Below, in pieces: positions 34,890-46,327 of a stretch of 64,000 bases of DNA. Both the position numbers and the translations under genes were made by a program. How positions within the stretch are numbered: the stretch's first letter is position 1; each line of letters begins with the position of its first letter. Below the pieces are notes generated by a model that saw only the letters and a program-made list of their open reading frames with translations, had not been told where the DNA came from and did no database searches. Source of the DNA: Liolophura sinensis (lineage: Eukaryota; Mollusca; Polyplacophora; Chitonida; Chitonidae); the NCBI RefSeq assembly GCF_032854445.1, contig NC_088295.1, positions 45,931,385-45,995,384 on the forward strand, read 5' to 3'.

Positions 34890-37860
34890 AATAAGGATCC
34901 AGACACATATTCCAGGATCTAAACCAGGATTTTGATACCTGGTGAGTTAAAGGCAGTTGTTTACTCCAGGCTGTGTCCAATTTTCTCCACCCATAAGAAG
35001 GACTGCTGTCATACACGTTTAAATAAAAACAGAAACAAGGGAAAGAAATCAAACACAGATGTCTGTCTGAAACATATAGTTGGCTCTCTGCAAACAGCAG
35101 AATGTTTAACCAGAAAACCTAATTAATGATGTTTGTTTATCAGATCAATGTCCTGAAAAACGATGGATTCCTGCAACAGAAACATGGTTTGGAAGCCATA
35201 GAGTGAGAAGGTCATCTGGCTGAGTCTTGGCAAGTGTGGTCAACACATAATCATTGATGGGCTGCACCACATGCAAAAAGCCAGAAAGCAACATATTTTG
35301 CATTACTCTTGGACATCTGAGGATGCCTAGGAACAAAGCGAATGATTCATTTTCAAATCAAAATACATACAGGTTTATACAGATCTGTTGTATCCCAGCC
35401 AATTTGTCATTCAGTATAAGGATAATATATGTGTCTTATATATAATATAAATGAAAAGTTTATCTACATGTAGGCAAAATTAATTTTTTTTTTGCTCCGT
35501 AATACATATGTATGGTGATGAAGTTAGTAATTTATCTGAGGAGTAAAGTTTGATCTTGAAGCCTTGTAATAGTGGTAGCCATTTTTATATTACCTAGTAC
35601 TAAATGAGTATTGTTGTATAAATGTGCACCAGAGATATTGATAAACCTTCTCCACGGCATAAGCATTATAACTTTTCAGCTTCTTATTGCACTTAAATGA
35701 CGTCATAAAGTACATGTATATCTTTACGATGGGCAGAAAGAATAAACAGTAGGCTTTATTTGTCGGTAAGGTTTGCACATCCCACCAGTGATTTGTACAC
35801 TGGGTTTCAAGCTGTACCTTAAGAAACACAAGTGGAAGTGTTTGTCTGTCTGGCCAAAACCCGATCCATATTCCTCAAGACCACTGATAAGTGGCTGGCA
35901 CTATCTGTATCTACATATACCTAATGAGGCAAGTGGGCCATAGCCACTATTTTTCACCTTGTCTTTTGAACCATTGCTGTTATCTACTCGTAAAACTCTA
36001 GCCGCATCAAATGTTGAAATGTTTAGGTCCAGAATGACAGCTAAAGCGGGCGAATCAAAATTTGGTTTGCTTTTTCGCTTGTGCAAAGGTGATATTTTTG
36101 ACTCCCTAACTGAGACTTGTTACAGATTGCGGGAAATTCTCACAAGTTTTCTTGAAGGCTGTATACATTGATGGCATTCCAAGCCTTTAGACAGGAATGT
36201 TGGCTCACAATGGCAGAGTTTATCTTTCCCAGCTTGGGACTGTGCCAGTCAGCTGGGGCTGTAATTGTCGACAATTACCAATGATATCTACGCTTGCATG
36301 GCCAGCTGGACCAAGACCTCTTGAGCACATAGTTTGAGCAGCTTACTGCCTGAACAAAATTAGTTCTTGTCATAACTTGTCACAGTTGAGCATAATGCAA
36401 GATCTGCAGGTGTCTGAAAGTGTGTGACATTTGAAAACATGCTGCAGAACTCTCCTTTGGGGGAAAAAAGTGTTCATTTTGTGGCTGTTGACGGAAAATG
36501 GTAATGGTTGGTGTATTGACCTGACCAAGATTTTGACACCTTTCACATCGAGCAGGGAATTGATTGGCTTCCCTGTCAGATGATGCCAGGATGTTGGAAA
36601 TGCTGGAATGCTGTTCTGTTGTTGCCATAACAATGGGTGGTAACTTGGACAACTGAATTGTCTCATTTTTTCCCTTTAGGTCATCTCTGAGATTTGCAGG
36701 CCTTGATTTTCCCTGGTCTGGAAAACACATCAGATCTTGTAATGACAACCCTGGCCACTTCACAATCAATATAGGTAACAGTCTGCAGTTTAGATCACCC
36801 AGGTGTTTTTGACCCAAACAGCCAACCTGATAAAGGGAATGATTGACCTATTTTTTGCTGGGTATTAGCATGCTCCTAGGCTGTCAACAATTAAGATAAC
36901 AGAGATGTGGGAAATCCAGATGGTATGGCAGGCCGTTAGATTATTGACTGATTTCCAACTTTTAAATTTGTTGCCTCGGTCATTTGAAGTCTCCGTGTAT
37001 ATTACCTTTCAACCATTTCAATATTAAAGCAGCTTGCAAAGTCCATAAACTGCATGAGAAATTTTATCTCTGGCAACAGCAGAACGTGTTTGCTTTCAAT
37101 CACTCTTGTCTTCTTTCAGGAACTAATTGAAAAAGCGTCCTTTTGAACATAAAGTGAAACAGAAACGAAGATCTTTTATGTGCATGTATCTGGATCGTAC
37201 ATCTTAAAAATCTGGTGCATGTATATACAGTATCACAAGTCGGCATCTATTCACTGGTATGATTGCCTCTGTCGGTTGCTTCTGGTAAACAGATGGATTG
37301 GTGCTAAAGGTGGATATTTCTATATGCCAATTTTAACAATTTTGAGTGAACATCTGATTGCAAGCTGGATTTGGTCTGTCATGAATTTTATACAATGAAA
37401 ATTCTTTCATTCTCCTGAAAAATGTGTCTAATGACATTTTTTTCTGTCTCCAGACAAGTTGTATATATGGAAAATTCTTTATGTCGCCAGCTGAATTGAG
37501 TATATTAGGGAAAATTTTTTCAATCGCATGCACAGTAAGATGACTTTTCATCAGTTAAATCTGGCGATTGGTTTCGACAGTGTGCATTTATTGCGCCATA
37601 TCTGCATGTAAGTGCATATGCACGGAAACTTTAAGCTTTAATCCATTTAAGAAGTAATGTATGCATTTGTATGATTTATGTACATGTATAATATCCTTAC
37701 TATACATTCACAATATATAAAATATTATTAAATAGGGCATCATAACCATTTCCAAAATGGATGGGAAATGTCACACAGTAGGTCACAAATGTAGGTAAGG
37801 GTGAAAGGGCCTGTCCATTATAACCAAAACGGCTTCCCTCTAGACACTGAAGCCCCCTTT

Positions 37861-37887
37861 GCCACCCACCACCCACCACCCACCCAG
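37861..37887. repeat. (CACC)n / CCCA simple repeat
   Basis: Irregular repeats of ccacccaccacccacc type. Confidence 0.75.
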
Positions 37888-38693
37888 ACCTTTTCAGCAG
37901 ACTGTATTGTACACAATAATTCTATGCCAAATTTGATCACTTTTATAATAATGGCCAAGTACGTGTGTAGGAGTCGACACCCTGTTAGAACACTTACTCT
38001 GGTCTTCTCGCTGTAATTCCAGAGAGGCAAGGAGTACATGTATATTAAATGAATCTGACAGCAGACCAGTGTTCATTGTTCCCAAGGCAATACATCATTT
38101 ACTGACCACCATGTTACATTGACCACAGTAGAATGCGTGAAAAATCACATCAGCACTGCTAATATCTCAAGTTACCTGCCAGCAACTGTTGTATATTCAC
38201 ACAAGGCTCGCGCGGCTTTTGATGGCGTTGGAGGACTGGAAGGCACTAAACAAGTGCATAAATTTGTTCTGGTCAGAGCTCTCTATTCATCACTAAGAGT
38301 CCCCGAGGTATTTAACGACTCCCCGACGCTTTGTCTGGCGATTTTCCTCTCCACTCCTATGACTGTTGCCGGGTTACTCCCACAGTTTTTGTCCCACAAT
38401 TCATTCATTACTAGAAGGTTCTTTTCCGTGATAGAAAATCTTGTCACATAACACTATGTTCTGGTGAATAAGATGAGACCTGTGGTTACACCTTACATGT
38501 ACTTGATCCTTTTTTATTTGATGGTCTGTCTCATTTTGCATAAAGAAATACCTTCTCCATCTGTAAAGATAACATTCACTGAAACACGTGTGAATGTATG
38601 TGTGTGTAATTTGCATGCATTTTTGCTCTGAAACTGATACTCATACTTTTTGTCATTCATGTCTATTATGCAAATAATAGTTGAACATGTTAT

Positions 38694-38706
38694 TACATGT
38701 AGTAAC
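38694..38706 (+). repeat. Target-site duplication, left copy
   Basis: TACATGTAGTAAC, identical to 38859-38871. Confidence 0.92.
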
Positions 38707-38858
38707 CGTCCGTGGAAAGGTCTGTCAGCAACCTGCGGATAGTCGTGGGTTCCCCCGGGCTCTGCCAAGTTTCCACCCACCACAAAGCTGGCTGCTGTCA
38801 TATAAGTGAAATATTCTTGAGTATGGTGTAAAACACCAATCAAATAAAAATAAATAAA
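38707..38858 (+). mobile_element. Young SINE (CAAA-tailed family) with 13-bp target-site duplication
   Basis: 5'-truncated copy: 'gtctgtcagcaacctgcgga', 'cccccgggctctgccaag', 'cataagtgaaatattcttga' and 'gtgtaaaacaccaatcaaat', with an AAAT tail. It is flanked by perfect TACATGTAGTAAC repeats at 38694-38706 and 38859-38871. It sits in intron 1 only 240 bases before exon 2, in the sense orientation. Confidence 0.93.
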
Positions 38859-38871
38859 TACATGTAGTAAC
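38859..38871 (+). repeat. Target-site duplication, right copy
   Basis: TACATGTAGTAAC, identical to 38694-38706. Confidence 0.92.
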
Positions 38872-39078
38872 AGTTCCATTAAAGACGGTATTTTGTTCTG
38901 TATACATATATATGTATGCACGATAGGTGATTTTAATATAATTATAATAACTTTATTTACCAAGGGTTACTCAGTCAAATACATATTGCTCTTCCCTACA
39001 GCTCTCTAACAGTAAAACATTATGCTAATAATTAGCACGATGATAATTCTGTTTAAAATGATTTCTTCCAAGTGTATT

Positions 39079-39096
39079 TTCCTTAACCCTGCTTAC
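39079..39096 (+). other. U12 branch point and AC acceptor
   Basis: TTCCTTAAC (39079-39087) is a perfect U12 branch-point sequence. The branch adenosine (39085 or 39086) lies 10-11 nt from the intron end at AC (39095-39096), inside the short spacing typical of minor introns. There is no AG between the branch point and the exon, and no long polypyrimidine tract adjoins the acceptor. Confidence 0.92.
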
Positions 39097-39342
39097 TTGG
39101 TTTGAACGGATCAGCATGCTGGTGATACTGTTAAACTGTATCACACTGGGGATGTACCAGCCGTGTAGCGACGCAGTGTGTACGTCCACTAGATGCACGG
39201 TGCTAGAAGGATTCGACCATTTCATATTCGCATTCTTTGCACTTGAGATGGTAGTGAAGATGATCGCAATGGGCGTTGGGGGAAAACTAACCTACCTTGG
39301 GGATTCCTGGAACAGATTGGACTGTTTTATTGTTGTGGCTGG
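39097..39342 (+). CDS. Cav3: Cav3 T-type calcium channel alpha-1 subunit, exon 2 (IS1 to start of IS3)
   Basis: Second coding exon, 246 nt, phase 2 at both ends, encoding the end of codon 102, residues 103-183 and two bases of codon 184. Residues in order: WFERIS; IS1 (about 107-122, [13 protein letters not shown]); an extracellular loop with three cysteines spaced C-x4-C-x4-C (125, 130, 135); IS2 (about 141-160, [20 protein letters not shown], with the conserved Glu152 and Lys156); the [10 protein letters not shown] linker motif; and the start of IS3 (CFIVVAG). These motifs and the cysteine spacing are those of Cav3, not Cav1/2, sodium channels or NALCN. The 3' end is a perfect U2 donor, GG|GTAAGT. 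The 5' end is an AC acceptor after TTCCTTAAC. The following residues (end of IS3 and the IS4 sensor) are not found in the window, so the gene is partial here. Confidence 0.96.
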
Positions 39343-39369
39343 GTAAGTCTTTTCACCTCCTTATTCTTT

Positions 39370-41104
39370 TTATTTTTTTTATTTTTTTTCATTTTGATGG
39401 TAAGAATACTTATATCTTCATGCCTATTGGAGGCTAGATTCCTGCTATTGTCCAAATTAAAGCCCACATAGGTTTGGTGATCGATACTAGTAAATTGTTT
39501 TGTTTTTTTTTTATTTTCATTTTCAGGAATGTTGTTTTTTTTTTTTTTGTTTTTTTTTAACATACCATATACCATAGAAATTGTGATAACAGCTTTAATA
39601 GACTACATGGAATTTGTCTTAATACTTGCAATTTCTGGTACCTGTATGAAAAATTAAATTCGCAGTTTTGGCATTTTAAAAAAAATGTATATTCCAAGCC
39701 AGCAAATTAATAATTTTAATATCACTTTTAATAGCAGCCTTCAAGATAGAAGTTTTTTTTGTATTTTAAAAAAGCCTAGAATGGTTATTGACAAAATAAG
39801 TTTTTCAAAATTGAAAATAATGAGGAGGAAAAATAAGCTGAAATGGTTGTATATGTAAGTTAAATTAATCAAATGGATGAGTTGTCCACAATGGGGAGAG
39901 GCTGGCCCTGTGTACATTGCAAGTGTTAAAACACTATGATTGTTTCCATTATGTCAGGCGTGACTGTATATGACCTGTGACTATGTCTTCCTTCAATATT
40001 ATTTCGTTTATTTTGTGCTCTGTTCCTGTGTTCCTATTAGATGCTTTTTGTTGCTTTTTTCTCCCTATCCCTTTCCTTTCCCCTTCTCTGTAGATTATCT
40101 CATATAGCATTCCCTGACAGTCAGAAATATTTAGTGTATGTATATATTTATATGGATACATATGTATTTACTGGCAGAATACATGTACTGACAAATTTTG
40201 ATGTGTTAAATTTATAATTTTAAATTAATACATGAACATTCGTTTGCTGTGAATTTTACAGTTGTAACTTAACATTTAACAGCAGGTCAATGTCCTATTT
40301 GTGTGTGGTTTGTATTACTCATTGTCATTTACATAACTTGTGCCTGTGTCTTGGGTAACTGTTTGGGACAAGAAGTTTCATGTCTTTCGTGTGCAGTGTG
40401 CAATATACATGCTTCTTTTTTATTTATTTAGTAAGCTATTAAAGCAACGTGAAAACTGTTGTTTTCACAAGGCCCAGGCTGGTTTCTTTTCTTGTTTGAA
40501 TTAAAAACCGGCAGCCATGTGAAACAGTAGACATCTTGTTAACAAATCACGCTTTGTTACCATTTGGCTGTACTAATACATGCAGCACTTGTATGCTGAT
40601 TTGAGAGCCTCTGAATTAGACAGTGGAGTATTTCAGAGCAGCTGCACCAATATTGTGGGAATTAGTGTTCTGTAAATGGCCTAACTTTTTGCTCCCTAGA
40701 AAGTGCATTTTTACGGGCAAATAAAAGCCATCAAATATTACATTTTGTGCAGAAACTTTCATTTGTCCATTGCAGTAGGATATCAGCCCGTCTTCCTCTA
40801 AACACCTTTCTAAGATCAATTGAACTGGCATTATGAAGAGAAATCAGCAGCTTAGCTATGGACGAGATTTTCGGTCATTAACAGCATACTAAATGAAAAA
40901 ATGAAACTTTATTGTCCAAGACAATTTCCCGTATTATCTTGTGGGTAATCAGTGACAGCATTTCTGTTTTCTTTGTTCATTTGTATGCGCACCCATATTA
41001 TACGTATTCTTAACTTTACTATCAAAAATATCTGTTTATGTCAAAGACCTACATGTCATAGGGTTTATTTTAATTGATATTCATATATATGTATATATAT
41101 ATAT

Positions 41105-41153
<49 letters not shown>

Positions 41154-44100
41154 TGCTGAGGATAGATCCTGCAAATGGAATTCTGGATTCAGAGCACAAA
41201 TTCACAACACGTGCAGGAGCCATCGTGATGTGTATTTGAGTGCCATTTGCTGCAGCTGATTTATCTATTCTGTGTTTCAATGTGCCTGTATAACCACAGC
41301 GATAATACTTCACAAATGTTGCAGGACACTTGTTTAAACGTACTTGTACATGTATGTGTAGTTAAGCATCACTCCATGTACCTCGCGTTCTGGGTGTAAT
41401 TAGCAATTTCATCATGAACATGCGTCAGTTTAGACACGGGATTCATCAAATCGCAAAGGTCCTTCACTGTTTACAAACCAAAGAAGGGAAGTGATAAATA
41501 CTTAGGCTTATCTCGGGGGTCCAGCCAGGGAACACTTGCTAAACATCAGGCTGAGTAATCATGGAACAGTTACCAAGACACTGCGAAAAACACCCCCAGG
41601 AGTTGTTGGGCTTCTCTGCAGCTAAGACGGCTTCAGGGACTACTTTGAGCTAATTATTGACTGCTTTTGCTGCTGATGTTAAGTTACCTGCAAGAAAATT
41701 ACACGTCTTTTTCCTTTTTTAAAACACTCGTCATTTAGGAGTTGAGTGAAGACAGGGGGTGTTTGATTTTTGAGATGATTGATTTTAGAGGATAGCAAGC
41801 ATGTGTGTACGTAAGACATTTGTAAATTTATGCATGATGATTTTTCACTGTTGGAAAAAGTACATTTTATCATGTCTTTTCAATCAAATGTACTTATGTA
41901 TAGCAATAACATCTTTTCTTCTTGGTGGTATAGCACAAAAGTTGCATGTGTCAAACACATAGTAATTAATGTTTAATATCTTTTACAAGGATTTACATTT
42001 TGTAGTCTATATTTGTTTTAGGCAAGAATGTTACACATTCATATTTTTACATGAACATCTGCATAGGAATATATCATTTAACAGGATCTTGCAGTTGGGT
42101 GGGGGTCGGTGGGGGTGGGGGTCAAAGAGCAACTAGAATCAGGATGAAGATGTAAAGTTATGTAGGGTGGTAGAGGATTTGTATATGTATACATGTATAT
42201 GTACAAAGTACCCGATCACAGAAGCAGGAGAACCTCTTCCCAGACATAGTAGGTGCACCAGAATTTCAAATGAACAATGGTATGTACCTGTAATATTGAT
42301 TAGGCCCTCTGAGAAGACTGTGGAAACCGTCATTGGTACTTCGTCTTGGAGAATACTAAAGGAGGGCAGGTAGAAGCTAGACAACCACCTCACGGTGGGG
42401 GATCAAAGTCTTGGGTTGGGAAATCAATAGCAGTGTTAAGTATGACTCCTGAAGGGAACTAGAAAGCAAGGCCAGACCACAGACCTGTGTCAACCGTGCT
42501 GTGGAAACAGTGCTCGCCGCTTAAGTCCTTTATTACTAATACATGAGGGATAGCCGGCAAATCCCTACCTAGCAGGGCAAGGAAAAATGATGCATAGGCT
42601 GTTGGGAAATATGCCGTGAATTTACTTGAGTAGATAAAGTAGACATTAGTCTGGGCCTCAGCACACCAACCCATCTCCAGCTCTTATCCTAGAGCTAAAA
42701 AGGAAGAAACGGATGAAAAACATCTTGACGTTTCATTTTTTAAGGGAATAAAAAAAAAATGTTAGTTTTGACAGAATGGAATTATCAAATGGTTCTTTTC
42801 AAAATTGATTGATTTTGAAGGTTTTATGACAAGTAAGTAAACTAAACAATACATAAAAGATACAATTTTGTAATTTTTAGAGGTATAAGTTTGAAGATTA
42901 CAAATTACTGCTTTTGTTTTATTTCAAGATTTTCAGCTTTTTGCAAGGAATTTGATGCCAAAATCAGCTTCAGTAAATGTTAAGAACAAAGAGCAGATAT
43001 TTTTGGAGTCTCACAAATGTTAATGATCATAAAGTGTCTACTTCAATACCGTGAATTGTTAGTCTGCATGGCCTGAAGCTTGAGAGGAGAATATCTGGAA
43101 AAACCTTTAAGAATATAGTCTAACACAGATGTATGCAAAGTGACAGGTGTTCGTAGATATGGCGTTTAATATGAAACAGAAGATAGAGACATTTACATGC
43201 ATGTGTATACATATATATACTCAGCCTAGTAGGTCATACCCAGAAGAAATAACATTGATAGGAGAGACTTCGTGAAGCCAAGTACAGATCAAGCCCAGAC
43301 ATTAGTGCCAGCAGCAATGTGGATGTCAGAAGATATCCCCTGATAATTTGCTAAAGCTGTTTAAGTCCTTTCTGGAAGGTACCTGTTCAAAATAAAGGGT
43401 TTACAGCTCTAAACAGTTTTATGGTGTGTGTACATGTGCATTGCATGGAAGTTGTGTGTGTGTGAACTGAGGTTTAATAAAGGTATGCAGTAAACAAAAA
43501 TTCTTGTCAGTGCTATAAATTGGCTGAGGTGATTTTCTCCCTGAACCGCAGAGTGTATATGTATATGTCAGACTATCTGTAAGATAGTGAGCAATTAGCT
43601 CAACTTAGCCGATAGACAGTGGCAGGCTGGTGAAGAAAAAAATGCAAAGAAAAAAAAGCCCTCTCCTGCAGAGATTGTGAACTTCTTTCAAGTTTTACTG
43701 CAAATCTATGTGTAAACCTTGCAGCATCTTAAGTAGAGCCTTAGTTCCAAATGATGGGAGGTAGAAAAGCTTTTGATTCGACATGTTTACCGGAATGAAA
43801 GTGACTACAGGACCCCCCCACACGATTCCGGAGCCGTATATGTAAATAGGGCCACTGATTGAGGCGAAAAATGTTACACTGTACACCAGATTTCTCAAGG
43901 TTAGAGCAGGTGTACTGAAACAGATTGTAACAAAGCAGCTTTAAGATCATTGAGAATGGAATCGTTTGCATGTTTCATGTCGTAATTAACACATCTTGTT
44001 CTTGGCAAGCTTGCTTAAATTGTACTTACATTTTATTAAATATGAATGTTCTCTGGGGTTCCTTTACTTTTAAAAAAATTCTTTGGTTCTGTTCTATTTT

Positions 44101-45060
44101 ACATGTCCCTACAAAACTAATTTTCAGAAAGATGTGATGTGTACTGTAATCACATGGAATAACAACTGATAAATGTTCTTGATTAGTTTTTGCATGTTTT
44201 ATTTTACTTAAAAGGAAACAAAAGCAAGCCATTATGTACATTTGATTGACATCCTTCACAGAGAATAACAGAAACAGTAAATTGCGATGTTATTGAGGCT
44301 GTCCCTGATTAGTCCTTTGGCAGTCTCCACACTTTTTGTTGAAGATTCATCATTTTTGCCTCCATCATAAACATGTGTACACTCAGTGAAGACAATCAAT
44401 CTTGTGCATGACATTTAGTGCCCAAAGCGTGGCTGCTGACAAATGACAGAGGTTAAGAACCATTGCCGTCTGTCATGGTTTCTGCACTTCCCTCGACCAC
44501 TTTCTATAGGGCATAATAACCAGACAAATAAAGGTTTTTGGATGATTTAGCTGTGGTTTCAAGATGGTTGTTCCTGATCTTTCATCGGCACCTACTCCCC
44601 CCTTGATCATACACTTAATATGCTGTCAGAAGATGAAGAGAGACTGGCTAGAATGGACAGCTGGACTGATGAATTCTACATGTGCTTGTCAACTCAGCCT
44701 CGATGTCTTCAGGAGATTCAAAAGGAATCATCACAGCAGAATTACCACATCCTGCCAGAATGTATGTGAAGTGTTTTAGCAGGGTTTTGGAAAAGTATTA
44801 ACAGATCATTAATCTTGGGCCAAATAGGTGGAAATACTGATATAGGTGTCAGGCAATGACAAGACAGGATTTGATGTAAACCTGAAAGTGGGTTCCAGAA
44901 TTATCCCAAACTGATTGATCATTCAAAATAAAGGTTATCAAAGTTTACCTGTTTGAAAATTCACTGAAGTTTAAGAATTCTCCCATTTGAATTAATTTTA
45001 CTGAGATTACATGAGGAGGGAAAATGCCCAAAGTGAAATTTTGCTGTTCTTTGGATTTTA
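39370..45060. other. Intron 2, first part: no gene seen
   Basis: T-rich tracts at 39360-39390 and 39535-39560, one compound microsatellite, and a G-rich patch (ggggtcggtgggggtggggg) at about 42100-42121. The short frames have no recognisable homology or splice context. Confidence 0.5.
41081..41150. repeat. Compound (TA)n(TG)n microsatellite
   Basis: A short TA run passes into about 23 TG units, with one TTG interruption near 41111. Confidence 0.95.
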
Positions 45061-45067
45061 TTGTACA

Positions 45068-45112
45068 TATTATATATACAATAAATATTATATATATATA
45101 TATGTATATAAG
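45068..45112. repeat. (TA)n-rich microsatellite
   Basis: Interrupted TA repeats; short frames over it are artefacts. Confidence 0.8.
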
Positions 45113-45440
45113 TTGAAAAAATAAATAGAGGCACACACTTCGGAACATAATCACAGTACTCAACCTTTGGCTACGTCATTTTAAAGGGATGCAGAATCCA
45201 TGCTGATTGGCTGACAGTGGAGATAGGGTTTCCTGGGTTAAATCTTGCAGCCATGGTCAAGCATAAATAAATCATACCTAAAATTCAGAGCAGGAAAGGC
45301 ATACCCTTGACTAGCCTCTCTCTCACAATAGCCAGTGAGGAACAATTCTGTGTAAAGAAAGTTAAAGTAAAGAAAGCTAAAATATGAAGTAAGGTTCATC
45401 ATACAGACAACTTAAAACCATGCATAGATATACTTCCACT

Positions 45441-46327
45441 TATTAGGTGGCCAAGCATTCTGTGCTGGGACACCTATTGAAATCATTTGGATTATTAGGT
45501 GGCCAAGCATTCTGTGCTGGAACACCTATTGAAATCATTTGGATTATTAGGTGGCCAAGCATTCTGTGCAGGGACACCTATTGAAATCATTTGGATTATT
45601 AGGTGGCCAAGCATTCTGTGCTGGGACACCTATTGAAATCATTTGGATTATTAGGTGGCCAAGCATTCTGTGCAGGGACACCTATTGAAATCATTTGGAT
45701 TATTAGGTGGTCAAGCATTCTGTGCTGGAACACCTATTGAAATCATTTGGATTATTAGGTGGCCAAGCATTCTGTGCTGGGACACCTATTGAAATCATTT
45801 GGATTATTAGGTGGCCAAGCATTCTGTGCAGGGACACCTATTGAAATCATTTGGATTATTTAGGTGGCCAAGCATTCTGTGCTGGGACACCTATTGAAAT
45901 CATTTGGATTATTAGGTGGCCAAGCATTCTGTGCTGGGACACCTATTGAAATCATTTGGATTATTAGGTGGCCAAGCATTCTGTGCAGGGACACCTATTG
46001 AAATCATTTGGATTATTAGGTGGCCAAGCATTCTGTGCTGGGACACCTATTGAAATCATTTGGATTATTAGGTGGTCAAGCATTCTGTGCTGGGACACCT
46101 ATTGAAATCATTTGGATTATTAGGTGGCCAAGCATTCTGTGCTGGGACACCTATTGAAATCATTTGGATTATTAGGTGGCCAAGCATTCTGTGCAGGGAC
46201 ACCTATTGAAATCATTTGGATTATTAGGTGGCCAAGCATTCTGTGCAGGGACACCTATTGAAATCATTTGGATTATTAGGTGGCCAAGCATTCTGTGCTG
46301 GGACACCTATTGAAATCATTTGGATTA
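45441..46327 (+). repeat. 52-bp satellite, 17 near-identical units, each a hairpin
   Basis: Unit blocks: 'ggattattaggtggccaagc', 'attctgtgctgggacaccta' and 'ttgaaatcattt'. Copies differ almost only at 'gctgggac' versus 'gcagggac' or 'gctggaac', and 'ggcc' versus 'ggtc'. One unit has an extra T (about 45861). Within each unit TAGGTGGCCAAGCA pairs with TGCTGGGACACCTA (12 of 14) around a TTCTG loop. Confidence 0.96.

Larger units (their letters stand above)
22307..39096 (+). other. Cav3: Cav3 intron 1, U12-type AT-AC intron (16,790 nt)
   Basis: The intron starts ATATCCTTTTTTA, identical to the minor-spliceosome 5' splice-site consensus, and ends CTTAC. It interrupts codon 102 after its second base. 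Using these termini, the junction reads [12 protein letters not shown], matching the length and conserved residues of Cav3 proteins exactly. No GT-AG pair does so. AT-AC U12 introns are known in voltage-gated sodium and calcium channel genes, so this is probably an ancient retained minor intron. The interior is AT-rich, with microsatellites and one young SINE (38.7 kb). I see no convincing nested gene. Confidence 0.92.

Noticed and set aside
22307-39114. GT-AG splice alternative for the Cav3 intron 1 (donor GTAGTA at 22322, acceptor AG ending 39114)
   Set aside because: It is in frame but replaces the conserved WFERIS with YPFLC, changes the spacing by one residue, and the AG has no pyrimidine tract. 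The AT-AC ends with the U12 branch point restore the family sequence exactly.
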